Source: an uncultured bacterium (GTDB taxonomy: Bacteria > Planctomycetota > UBA1135 > GCA-002686595). Taken from it: a stretch of DNA of 10,988 nucleotides. Numbering within the stretch: position 1 is the first letter of the stretch; each line of letters opens with the position of its first letter. Positions 1 through 6,639 of this stretch are shown here, in pieces. The notes under the pieces are model-generated. The model was not told the origin of the DNA. It did no database searches and saw nothing but the letters and a program-made list of their open reading frames with translations. The position numbers were made by a program, and so were the translations under genes. The stretch covers positions 1-10,988 of the forward strand of contig CAJXRJ010000187.1 of the NCBI GenBank assembly GCA_913058555.1, in the 5' to 3' direction.

Positions 1-1436
1 GTCGTGCCCACCATCACCCCCTTGGGGGCGCCCTTCTTCGCGATCTCCGTGCCGAAGGCCGCGAGGACCTCGTAGTCGGGAATCTCGTCCTTGCCTAACG
101 GGCCAAGCAGAGGGCCTTGGCCATAGTGGATGTCGATGGTCGAAGCGGCAGATTTCAAGACGCGCTGCCCCTTGGGCGTCAGCTGCATGCGGACCGTCCC
201 CTTGCCACGGGCCCAGTGCTTCCTGTCGATGACCTTGGCGTCCAGGATGTGCAGCGACCATGGATAGTCGGCCGAGGCGAGGTACGCCCCGGCGCAAATG
301 CCCACATAGCCGCCACCTTCGGTCACGAAGTCGCGAATGGCCTGACGGCCTTCCTCCCCGAGGTGCCTTCCTTGCTTTCCCCCGCTGCCGCCCGGTTGAA
401 GCAGAACGTCGAGCCCCTTCAAACCACCCGAGCGAATCTGCGCGGCCGTGACTTCCCTTGCGGTGACATCGTCGAAGGTACCGAGAGCCCGGAGCACATG
501 TTTGACGCTTGAGCCCGCGCCCACGTCGCGGTAGACCCCGACAGTGATCTTGCGCTCTTCCTTGGGAAGGTACGCAGCGGAGAACGCCAGGACGGCACGG
601 GCTACTCCTTCCGCCGTCTTGGGAAGGGCCTTGGATAGTCGCAGGTTCTTCCCCAGCTCGAGCTGGATCGCATCCATCACGCCGCCGGAGCGGCTGCCGT
701 AGGCGCGGGTCGTGAAGCCTCCGCCGTAGCGGGAGTCTTCGCCCGCGTGGGAGTCCACGGGCGGCATGACCTGGAAGCCCTGGGCCGCGAGCTGGCCGAA
801 GAGACTCGTCTTTCCGATCAGCGCCTCTTCGCCGAACTTCTCGACGAGGTGCGCCATGCTGGAGCCCTTCGCCGTGCCACGGAAAATCACATCGAGGCTG
901 GCGCTTTGGCCATGAATGTCGATCAAGATCCCCCCGCCCCAGCGGCGGATCACCTCCTGGCGCGCGTCCCCTATCGCCTGGTGGTACCCGACGTAGTGCG
1001 CCTCCGCTTTCCCGTGCTCGAAGGCATTGGCAGGCGAGCGGTTCGCATCGACGTACTTGCGGTGGAAGCGGGCGATCACGGTGAAGGGCCGCTTGCCGGT
1101 CTCCGCCTCGATGGCTGCCGCGATGGCTTCCGTCAACCGAGCCGTATTGGTGTCGGTCAGGTTGCTGTGGGACTTCTTGCCGGTCCCCGTGCGCGTGGGC
1201 ACGCCCGGAATCGCCTGGCGTCCGCCGTGGGGAGCGGTCAAGAGGATCGGAAGGTCCCCGAGCCCAAGCGATACGAGCGAACCGTCCGCCTGGACCGTCA
1301 TGCCATCCAAGACGCCCGCCGTCTGAGCAAGGAGCGGACGGCCCAGGCATGCGCACGCGAGCCCGGCGATCAGAAGCAGGCGAGCGACCCACCCCGTGAC
1401 CGGCGCGAAAGGAGAGCGGAGAGGAATTTCGGGCAT
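1..1436 (-). CDS. Exported N-formylglutamate amidohydrolase-like / BPL_N fusion protein (C-terminus off the window)
   Basis: The frame is open from an ATG at 1436 to the left edge (478 codons, no stop), so the C-terminus is missing. Residues 20-37 form a hydrophobic segment ending in LLA-Q, read as a signal peptide. Residues about 60-275 look like the N-formylglutamate amidohydrolase family (zinc-dependent hydrolases): TAPHGG at 67-72, RFHRKYVDANR at 123-133, DIHGQ at 173-177 and AIQLELG from 256, with H70 and H175 as likely metal or catalytic residues. From about 297 (ITVGVYRD) a second domain resembles BPL_N, a class-I glutamine-amidotransferase-like fold: PGGSGG at 348-353, a nucleophile elbow GICAG with C381, and HYGQGP from H437. 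The true substrate is unknown; an exported form argues against cytoplasmic histidine breakdown and suggests envelope or extracellular amide or peptide hydrolysis. An in-frame ATG at 1469 would add 11 residues and has AAGGTGG about 12 bases upstream, so either start is possible. The gene lies 152 bases downstream of the DUF6624 lipoprotein gene. Confidence 0.88.
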   Translation of the reverse strand, partial: MPEIPLRSPFAPVTGWVARLLLIAGLACACLGRPLLAQTAGVLDGMTVQADGSLVSLGLGDLPILLTAPHGGRQAIPGVPTRTGTGKKSHSNLTDTNTARLTEAIAAAIEAETGKRPFTVIARFHRKYVDANRSPANAFEHGKAEAHYVGYHQAIGDARQEVIRRWGGGILIDIHGQSASLDVIFRGTAKGSSMAHLVEKFGEEALIGKTSLFGQLAAQGFQVMPPVDSHAGEDSRYGGGFTTRAYGSRSGGVMDAIQLELGKNLRLSKALPKTAEGVARAVLAFSAAYLPKEERKITVGVYRDVGAGSSVKHVLRALGTFDDVTAREVTAAQIRSGGLKGLDVLLQPGGSGGKQGRHLGEEGRQAIRDFVTEGGGYVGICAGAYLASADYPWSLHILDAKVIDRKHWARGKGTVRMQLTPKGQRVLKSAASTIDIHYGQGPLLGPLGKDEIPDYEVLAAFGTEIAKKGAPKGVMVGT

Positions 1437-1588
1437 AGGTGAGAGCGAACCAGGGGTCGAGCGAGCCATGGGCCCGGCCCGCCACCTTACCAGGCCCACC
1501 CAAGGCCGGATCGCCGCTCCCTTTCCGCTGGTCCAGCCGCCGTCGGGTCATGGCTCCGCCTTTCCGCGGCAAGCCGGACCTTCACCGC

Positions 1589-2266
1589 TTACCAGTCCAG
1601 GAAGCCCTCGGCGTAGACGTAGGCCTTCGTTACGCCCTTCTCCCGATAGCTCGCCTCGTTCATGTGGAAGTGCGACTCACAAACTCCATTGACGTAAGAC
1701 ACAAGTGACTCAAGCCCCGCATCAGCGCGACGCTCGTCGACCTTCGCTGGGGCCTCGATCGGCTTCGGGAACGCACGGGCCGTTCTATTGTCGAAATCCA
1801 TCTGGGTGCCATACACCTGGGGCCTCCCCGTGTTGACCCGCACGCGATCCACGAGGTACGCAGACTCGGAAGGGTCGTACCCCCCACTGGCATCCGACTC
1901 GATCGCCGCGAGTACGTCCAGCTGCAGCTCAACGTCCCCGTCCGCGTGCTGGACCAAGACCCAGAAGTCGCTCGCCGCCTCCGCGCCCACTCGATCCGGC
2001 GATGGGAGCCCGTACTGGTCAAAGATTTCACGGCAGCGTTGGGCCCGCTCCAGCTGCTGAGCGTGCTTCTCCTCGAAGAAGCCAGGCGCCTCGATCGCTG
2101 GATCCCTGTTGACGACGAGGAATTCCATGCGCTGATCCTCGGCGGCCATCGCTCGCACCTCCGCGACGACGTCCTGAGGGATCCGCGGGGCCGGAGAAGC
2201 GCACGCCCCGAGCGTGAGCAGAGCGGGAAGGAAAGGACGCAAACGGCAGTGAAGTAGGGTCATCAT
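1589..2266 (-). CDS. DUF6624-type lipoprotein
   Basis: A complete 225-residue protein. The N-terminus has a hydrophobic stretch followed by the lipobox LGAC (C22), so it is probably a lipid-anchored envelope protein. The C-terminal half carries motifs I associate with DUF6624: VLVQHAD at 103-109, then an AYLVDR segment and VYGTQ spanning about 136-155. The family has no established function known to me. The protein ends in an aromatic and acidic tail (FLDW). Two consecutive ATG codons (2266 and 2263) can start it, with no clear Shine-Dalgarno for either. It lies 105 bases downstream of the Ser/Thr kinase gene in the same direction and could be co-transcribed with it, but no coupling is visible. 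The identity as a lipoprotein is firmer than the domain name, which rests on motif memory. Confidence 0.85.
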   Translation of the reverse strand: MMTLLHCRLRPFLPALLTLGACASPAPRIPQDVVAEVRAMAAEDQRMEFLVVNRDPAIEAPGFFEEKHAQQLERAQRCREIFDQYGLPSPDRVGAEAASDFWVLVQHADGDVELQLDVLAAIESDASGGYDPSESAYLVDRVRVNTGRPQVYGTQMDFDNRTARAFPKPIEAPAKVDERRADAGLESLVSYVNGVCESHFHMNEASYREKGVTKAYVYAEGFLDW

Positions 2267-2314
2267 CCAGACACTACGTCGCCGCCAGGCCCCGTCTTGT
2301 TCGGCGTAAGCAAA

Positions 2315-2344
2315 GGACCTGGAGGGCAGCAGCCCTGGAAGTCC
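2315..2344 (-). terminator. Weak hairpin between the kinase and DUF6624 genes
   Basis: On the minus strand AGGGC-TGCT-GCCCT forms a 5-bp stem with a 4-base loop, flanked by GGAC and GTCC that can pair outside an internal mismatch loop. It sits 28 bases past the kinase stop codon. There is no T-tract, so it may only pause transcription or protect an mRNA end, or it may be chance. Confidence 0.25.
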
Positions 2345-2371
2345 TGGAGTGAGCGACGGTGAACCGAGTCG

Positions 2372-4879
2372 TCAGCGCGTGCTGATCTCGGTGGGGAGCG
2401 AAAGCTGCTGGTGGAGTCGCTCCAGGTAAGTCGCGATCGCAGCCCACAGCTCCGGGCTGGCCTCGGACGGGAGCTGATCCACGAGGCCCCCGAGAGCTGG
2501 TAGCGATGTAGGGTCCCTGTTCAGCTCCAGGAGAAAAGCCTCCGCGAGCTGCTCCGAATCTCCGGTGATGTAGGCCCGCACCCGGGCCCGAGCCGCGTCG
2601 CGAAAGCTCGCATTCGCGGGCTTGGTCAGTCGGTCGAGGCGCGACTCTGCCTCGCGCGCCACCTCAAGGGCCCGATCCGGATCCACCGTGGCCGTCGCCT
2701 TGAGCTCTTCAAGGTCCACGCCTACCAGCAGAACCAATCGAAACACCTCGGCTTGGCTCGGGGGCTCTTCGTACTCCATGCTCCGGGCCGTGGCGCGCGC
2801 CTCCTGAAAGCGCCCCGCCTCCGAGAGGAGTTTGGTTCGGATTTGAAGGAGCGGCGTGTACGCCGGCGTCACCCGCAGCGCGCGGTCGCAGAGCTCGAGG
2901 CCGCGCTCCCACTGGCCGGAGTGAAAGGACGCCTTGGCCGCATTCTGCAGCGAGACCTGGGACCACGGGGACCGCGCGAGAACGCGCTCGGCCTCCTCCA
3001 GGGAACGGCGATACATGCCCAGACTCAAGTAGGCCGAACAGAGGGCGTGCCCCACCGTGGCGCCGGGGTAGCGGCCCATCGACGAAACCTCCTGGGCCCG
3101 GGCAAGGACCAAGTCCCCCGCCTCAAGGAGCGCCTTGATGTCGCCTCGGCGGCGAAGCACCCGCATGGACTCCACATCGATGAGGATCCGGATCTCTTGC
3201 ACATGCCGGTTGTCCAAGAGTCGCTCGTCGGCGAAGAGCCGGCCGCCCTCCACGATGTCCCTCTGGCGGATAGCGTGGAACCCCGCAAGGTAGGTGTCGC
3301 CGGCACTCTCTGGGGCGGGCATGTTCGCGAGGTCGAGCCCCATGACGCCGAACGTGCCAGGGGGGAGCGCCCCGTACCGATCGGCCAGGGCGCGGGCGTA
3401 CGCCGTCCCCTCGTGGGCAGCCACCGCACGCATGTCCTCCAGGGCGCTGACCTGGTCGCCGTGGTCCAAGCGGAAGGTGGCCCGAAGCGTGTGGGCCACA
3501 AGGGGATCCCTCTCCGAATCGACGAGCTGATCGAGGGCTGCCCGCAGCCTCTTGCGCGCTTCCCCCTCTGGGGCGATGCGGTTCTCCGGCCTGACGATGC
3601 CGAGGTTCGCGGTGATCGCGGGCCAAGCCTCGTCGAAGAGCAGCCCCCTCCGATGGAGATCCGCCGCATGCACTTCACGGGCCCCGAGGACCGCAAAGAT
3701 GATGACGGTCGCGATGACCGCCCCCAGCGCCACCTTCGACCGCCGGGCCTGGCGCCAAAGGCGCGTCAGGGCTGTCGTGGGCCGCACGCCCACGGGGCGG
3801 TAGGCAAGGAGCGCGCGCAGGTCGCTTTCCATATCCAGCATGGACGAGTACCGCGAGCCTGGGTCGCGGGCCAAACCGTGATCGAGGATGGCCTGTGCAT
3901 CGCGCGGAATGCCGGGCCGCAGCTTCGCCGCGGGAACGGGTTCGCGGACGGCGATGGCCGCTAGGACTTCGTGGGGCGGCCCCGTGTAGGGCGCCTCAAG
4001 GGTCAGCATGTGGTAGAGGGTCGCCGCGAGCCCATAGGCGTCTTGGCTGGGGCGCGCCTCGTTGGATCCGGTCAATGCCTCCGGGGCCATATAGGCGGGT
4101 GTCCCGACCGCGGCCCCCGTCTGGGTGAGGGACTCCTGCTCATCCCTGGAGGCGATACCGAAATCGAGCAGCACCGCCTTCCCGTTCGGGCGCACGATGA
4201 TGTTCGAGGGCTTCACGTCCCGGTGCACGACGCCGGCCGCGTGGGCCTGGGCGAGACCGCTGGCCACGTCGGCGGCCCAGCGCATCACCTGGCGCAGGAA
4301 GCTAGGCTCGTCCACGCTTTCGAGGCCGCAGTCCTCCAGGAGCCACGCCGTGCCGTCGTCGTCCGCGTGCCGTTCGCGGGCCAGCTCGAGGATTCTGGAG
4401 CAGGGCACCCCTTGGACGAGCTCCATCGCGAGGAACGAGGTGCCATCCGGGGTGACGCCACGGTCGTAGATGGTGACGACACTTGGGTGCTGCACGGCAG
4501 CCAGGGCGGTCGCCTCGCGCTCGAAGCGCGCCAGGGCAGTGCGCTGCTCGAGGAGGGTCGACTGCATCACCTTGATGGCGAGCGGCCGACCCAGATCGAG
4601 GTCAATGGCGGAGTAGACGACCCCCATGGCCCCCGACCCAAGCCGCTCTCGGAGCCGGTAGCGTCCCGCGAAAATGGTCGACGCGAACCGATCCACATCC
4701 CCCTGGGCGTGCAGTTCGGGCAGGGCCATCGCCAGCCCCACGGCCTCCTTGACGTCCTCTCGCAGGTGCGGGTGCTCCGCACAGATCTCGTCGTAGGGGA
4801 TGTCTGTGGCGCCGCCGTCGGCAAGCTCCAGCGCGCGGGCCACCAGCCCAGCGACGACCGTGGTGTCGTCTGAGTTCAT
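2372..4879 (-). CDS. Membrane-anchored Ser/Thr protein kinase with C-terminal TPR region
   Basis: The 835-residue protein starts at the ATG at 4879, chosen because GAGGAG lies six bases upstream; the frame stays open for 108 more codons but that part looks non-coding. Residues 1-65 are helical (AEHPHLREDV), as in planctomycete kinases. The kinase domain, about 74-360, has the glycine loop GSGAMGVVY (81-89), the ATP-site lysine K103, a helix-C glutamate (E120 or E122), catalytic HRDVKPSN (219-226), DFG (239-241) and APE (265-267), so it should be active. An acidic insertion lies at about 168-192. A basic linker (RPVGVRP, RLWRQARR) leads to one transmembrane helix at 381-400. The rest is helical, with clear TPR units at about 607-700 (GMYRRSLEEAERVL, GQWERGLELCDRAL). 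The kinase should be cytoplasmic with the TPR tail beyond the membrane, able to bind a partner. Ligand and substrates are unknown. Confidence 0.95.
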   Translation of the reverse strand: MNSDDTTVVAGLVARALELADGGATDIPYDEICAEHPHLREDVKEAVGLAMALPELHAQGDVDRFASTIFAGRYRLRERLGSGAMGVVYSAIDLDLGRPLAIKVMQSTLLEQRTALARFEREATALAAVQHPSVVTIYDRGVTPDGTSFLAMELVQGVPCSRILELARERHADDDGTAWLLEDCGLESVDEPSFLRQVMRWAADVASGLAQAHAAGVVHRDVKPSNIIVRPNGKAVLLDFGIASRDEQESLTQTGAAVGTPAYMAPEALTGSNEARPSQDAYGLAATLYHMLTLEAPYTGPPHEVLAAIAVREPVPAAKLRPGIPRDAQAILDHGLARDPGSRYSSMLDMESDLRALLAYRPVGVRPTTALTRLWRQARRSKVALGAVIATVIIFAVLGAREVHAADLHRRGLLFDEAWPAITANLGIVRPENRIAPEGEARKRLRAALDQLVDSERDPLVAHTLRATFRLDHGDQVSALEDMRAVAAHEGTAYARALADRYGALPPGTFGVMGLDLANMPAPESAGDTYLAGFHAIRQRDIVEGGRLFADERLLDNRHVQEIRILIDVESMRVLRRRGDIKALLEAGDLVLARAQEVSSMGRYPGATVGHALCSAYLSLGMYRRSLEEAERVLARSPWSQVSLQNAAKASFHSGQWERGLELCDRALRVTPAYTPLLQIRTKLLSEAGRFQEARATARSMEYEEPPSQAEVFRLVLLVGVDLEELKATATVDPDRALEVAREAESRLDRLTKPANASFRDAARARVRAYITGDSEQLAEAFLLELNRDPTSLPALGGLVDQLPSEASPELWAAIATYLERLHQQLSLPTEISTR

Positions 4880-5046
4880 GGGCAGCTCCTCGACGGGGCC
4901 ATTCGGAGGACGGGAGTACCCAGGTAGCCCGCGACAACCCTGACCGTGGTGCCGTGGCCGGCCCCACGGAATCTCCACCCGGCGCGTTCCAAGGCCTCGC
5001 CCAACGCAACGCTGTCTAGGTAGGTGTGGGGCAAGGTAAGCAGCAT
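4876..5046 (-). CDS. Candidate small protein overlapping the kinase start by 4 bases (unrecognised)
   Basis: An ATG at 5046 opens a frame of 56 codons whose TGA overlaps the kinase ATG as ATGA, the usual arrangement for translational coupling. The peptide begins MLLTLPHTYLDS and continues with a mixed hydrophobic and basic composition; I recognise no domain, signal peptide or convincing membrane helix. About 80 percent of its third codon positions are G or C, which fits coding sequence but is also expected by chance in this DNA. There is no good Shine-Dalgarno before 5046; a GTG at 5067 would add seven residues. It could equally be untranslated leader of the kinase mRNA. Little here distinguishes a real small gene from chance. 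Confidence 0.35.
   Translation of the reverse strand: MLLTLPHTYLDSVALGEALERAGWRFRGAGHGTTVRVVAGYLGTPVLRMAPSRSCP
4886..4891 (-). promoter_or_regulatory. Ribosome binding site GAGGAG that sets the kinase start
   Basis: GAGGAG on the minus strand sits six bases before the ATG at 4879. It is the clearest Shine-Dalgarno in the window and decides the start against upstream codons in the open frame reaching 5203. It lies inside the 3' end of the small upstream ORF. Confidence 0.8.
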
Positions 5047-5110
5047 CACGGTGGGGTGGTCCCCCACACTGGCCGGGCGGAGCCCCCATCGGCATCCGTC
5101 GCGGAAACCC

Positions 5111-5139
5111 AGAATAATCCACTATCCGCTCCAAACCAA
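5111..5139 (-). promoter_or_regulatory. Candidate sigma-70-like promoter upstream of the kinase
   Basis: On the minus strand TTGGTT (5139-5134) and TATTCT (5116-5111) are separated by 17 bases, about 230 bases before the kinase ATG. They match the bacterial -35 and -10 consensus in part. The stretch is noticeably richer in A and T than its surroundings. The spacing is right but each box deviates from consensus, so this is a suggestion only. Confidence 0.3.
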
Positions 5140-5204
5140 CGACTCCGTGCGGCCCTTGGAGACCGCCATCACGGGGAGTCAGGCAGGGCCCCATGACGCC
5201 CATT

Positions 5205-5227
5205 GGGGGGGCCCGGGCCCGATCCCC
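5205..5227 (-). terminator. GC-rich hairpin just after the helical-repeat gene
   Basis: Immediately after the TAG of the upstream gene the minus strand reads GGGG, a three-base bulge (ATC), then GGGC-CCGG-GCCC and CCCC, giving an 8-bp G/C stem with a tetraloop. The core GGGCCCGGGCCC (5209-5220) is itself palindromic. No T-run follows, so it is either an atypical terminator or an mRNA 3'-end structure. Confidence 0.35.
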
Positions 5228-6466
5228 CTACCAGGGCGCGCCGAGGTTTTGGCGGACCTGGGCCACCGAGCGCAGGAGCGACCTGGGCGGGGTGAGGCCG
5301 GATTCGACGATCGAGGCGCAGGTGGCGACGAGGTCTTCGGCGCGGGGGCGGGAGTTGGGGTTCACGAGGGCTTCCGTCAGGGCGCGTTGGTAGATCGCCA
5401 CCGCGGCGTCCTCTGCGCCGAGCTTCACGTAGGACTCGGCGATGGGCCGCAGGGCCTGGCCCCGGTAGATACTCACGATCTTGGGCTCCAGCTTCCCGTA
5501 GAGGGTCATCGCCTCGGAGAGCAACGCATGGGCTTTGTCGGCCTGATCGCTGAGGGCCAGGAGATCCGCGGCGCGGCCGTGCATCGCGACGCTCTGCTCC
5601 ATATTCCAGCGGTTGCCGGTCACGATGACGGTCACTTCGTCCGCAATGGCGCGCGCGTGATCGAGGTTGTTGTGGGCCACATCGTAGGCCGCCAGGGATT
5701 CGAGGACCTCGATCCGCGGCTCGAGGGGCATGGCCTTCCACTTGTCGCGGATGAGCGCTTCGAGGGAGGCCCGGCGCTCCGCGGAGTCGTAGAAGCGACC
5801 ATAGAGCTCAGCGACCGAGAGGAGCGCGTATTTGACCTGCTCCATCTCACCATTCTCGGCGATCTCACCGAGGGTGGCGATCTGCTGATCGAGATGCTCT
5901 TCCTGGATCGCATGCGTCGAGAGCGTGGCGAGGCGTCCGGCCTCGCCAGGCACGGCCTGCAGCTGAATCGCAGCGGCGGTCTTGGTGTCGCCCAGGAGCG
6001 CGAACACGCGGGCCATCGTGACGCGTACCCTGTCCCGGCGCCAACCTTGGTCGAACTCGTCGGTGATGCCCTTTTCGATCTCCTGGGCCTCGGCGAGCGC
6101 CGCCTCCGCCTTTTCGCGGTTCCCCGCCTCGGCGTAGTGCACAGCGATCTTTGCCTGGGCCAAACCGCGGCGCCAGTTCGCGATCCCAGGGACCTGCGCC
6201 GATGCAAACTCCCCGCGGCCCACGGCCAGGGCCGACTCCACCACCGCGACCTGTAGCCGAGAGCGAGTTTTGACGTGGGGCTTGAGTGGCATCAGGGCCG
6301 CCGCCTCCGACGCTGTACTCAAGAGCCACCCCACGGGGTCCTCCGTATTCACTTGGGCGGCCCGATGGTCGTCCTGGACGATTGGAGTAGACAGGCTCCC
6401 CGCCACCGATGGTGCGGCGGTTGCGAGCAGCAGGTACGCGATAGCGATCGGATGCATGGGCTTCAT
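5228..6466 (-). CDS. Exported alpha-helical repeat (TPR-like) protein
   Basis: A 412-residue protein beginning MKPMHPIAIAYLLLATAA with a signal peptide that probably ends near residue 23. The ATG at 6466 was chosen for this signal sequence; the frame stays open for 59 further codons that read as non-coding, and no strong Shine-Dalgarno is visible. The mature protein is almost entirely helical with TPR-like pairs: LAQAKIAVHYAEAGNREKAE (102-121), a unit at about 148-170 (ARVFALLGDTKTAAA), one at 295-322 and one at 338-366 (ESYVKLGAEDAAVAIYQRAL). Residues 25-60 are a less ordered linker. No catalytic motif is seen, so a scaffold or protein-binding role outside the cytoplasm is likely. It lies 348 bases upstream of the kinase, whose own TPR tail should face the same compartment; a link is inference from position only. 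Confidence 0.87.
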   Translation of the reverse strand: MKPMHPIAIAYLLLATAAPSVAGSLSTPIVQDDHRAAQVNTEDPVGWLLSTASEAAALMPLKPHVKTRSRLQVAVVESALAVGRGEFASAQVPGIANWRRGLAQAKIAVHYAEAGNREKAEAALAEAQEIEKGITDEFDQGWRRDRVRVTMARVFALLGDTKTAAAIQLQAVPGEAGRLATLSTHAIQEEHLDQQIATLGEIAENGEMEQVKYALLSVAELYGRFYDSAERRASLEALIRDKWKAMPLEPRIEVLESLAAYDVAHNNLDHARAIADEVTVIVTGNRWNMEQSVAMHGRAADLLALSDQADKAHALLSEAMTLYGKLEPKIVSIYRGQALRPIAESYVKLGAEDAAVAIYQRALTEALVNPNSRPRAEDLVATCASIVESGLTPPRSLLRSVAQVRQNLGAPW

Positions 6467-6548
6467 GGCTCGGTTGCGTTGGGGTGGCTCGCTCAAGCGG
6501 AACGTGCCGAGATGGACGCGCGGAAAGGTCAAGTGGAGATTCGGACGC

Positions 6549-6576
6549 GGCCCGCCGCCCAAAAGGGCGGCGGGCC
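6549..6576 (-). terminator. Perfect 12-bp GC hairpin between the beta-helix and helical-repeat genes
   Basis: GGCCCGCCGCCC, loop of four, GGGCGGCGGGCC: a perfect 12-bp stem 63 bases after the beta-helix stop codon and 82 bases before the next start. On the minus strand the loop is TTTT and the sequence after the stem is GCGTCCGAAT, with no T-tract. Its stability and position favour a terminator or mRNA-stabilising element for the beta-helix transcript. Confidence 0.6.
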
Positions 6577-6639
6577 ATAGCTGTTTCCCGAGTCGCGGAG
6601 AAGAGTGCGTCCCCTCCCCATGGGCGACCCGAGCCGCGA

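Noticed and set aside
1343..1358. A lipobox reading of the cysteines in the signal peptide of the amidohydrolase-like fusion (C28, C30)
   Set aside because: The residues before C28 (AGLA) and C30 (LACA) do not fit the lipobox pattern, and a normal cleavage at LLA-Q follows.
747..1442. A 231-codon open frame on the plus strand
   Set aside because: It is antisense to the amidohydrolase-like fusion gene, whose frame is open across the whole region with family motifs.
2753..4873. Two long plus-strand frames (2753-3964 and 3971-4873)
   Set aside because: Both are antisense to the kinase gene, which has a full set of catalytic motifs.
4880..5203. A 108-residue N-terminal extension of the kinase
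   Set aside because: The GAGGAG site before the ATG at 4879 and the low-complexity Gly/Arg/Pro translation upstream favour the shorter protein.
5024..6256. A 410-codon open frame on the plus strand
   Set aside because: Antisense shadow of the helical-repeat gene; the composition is rich in Gly, Arg and His with no motif.
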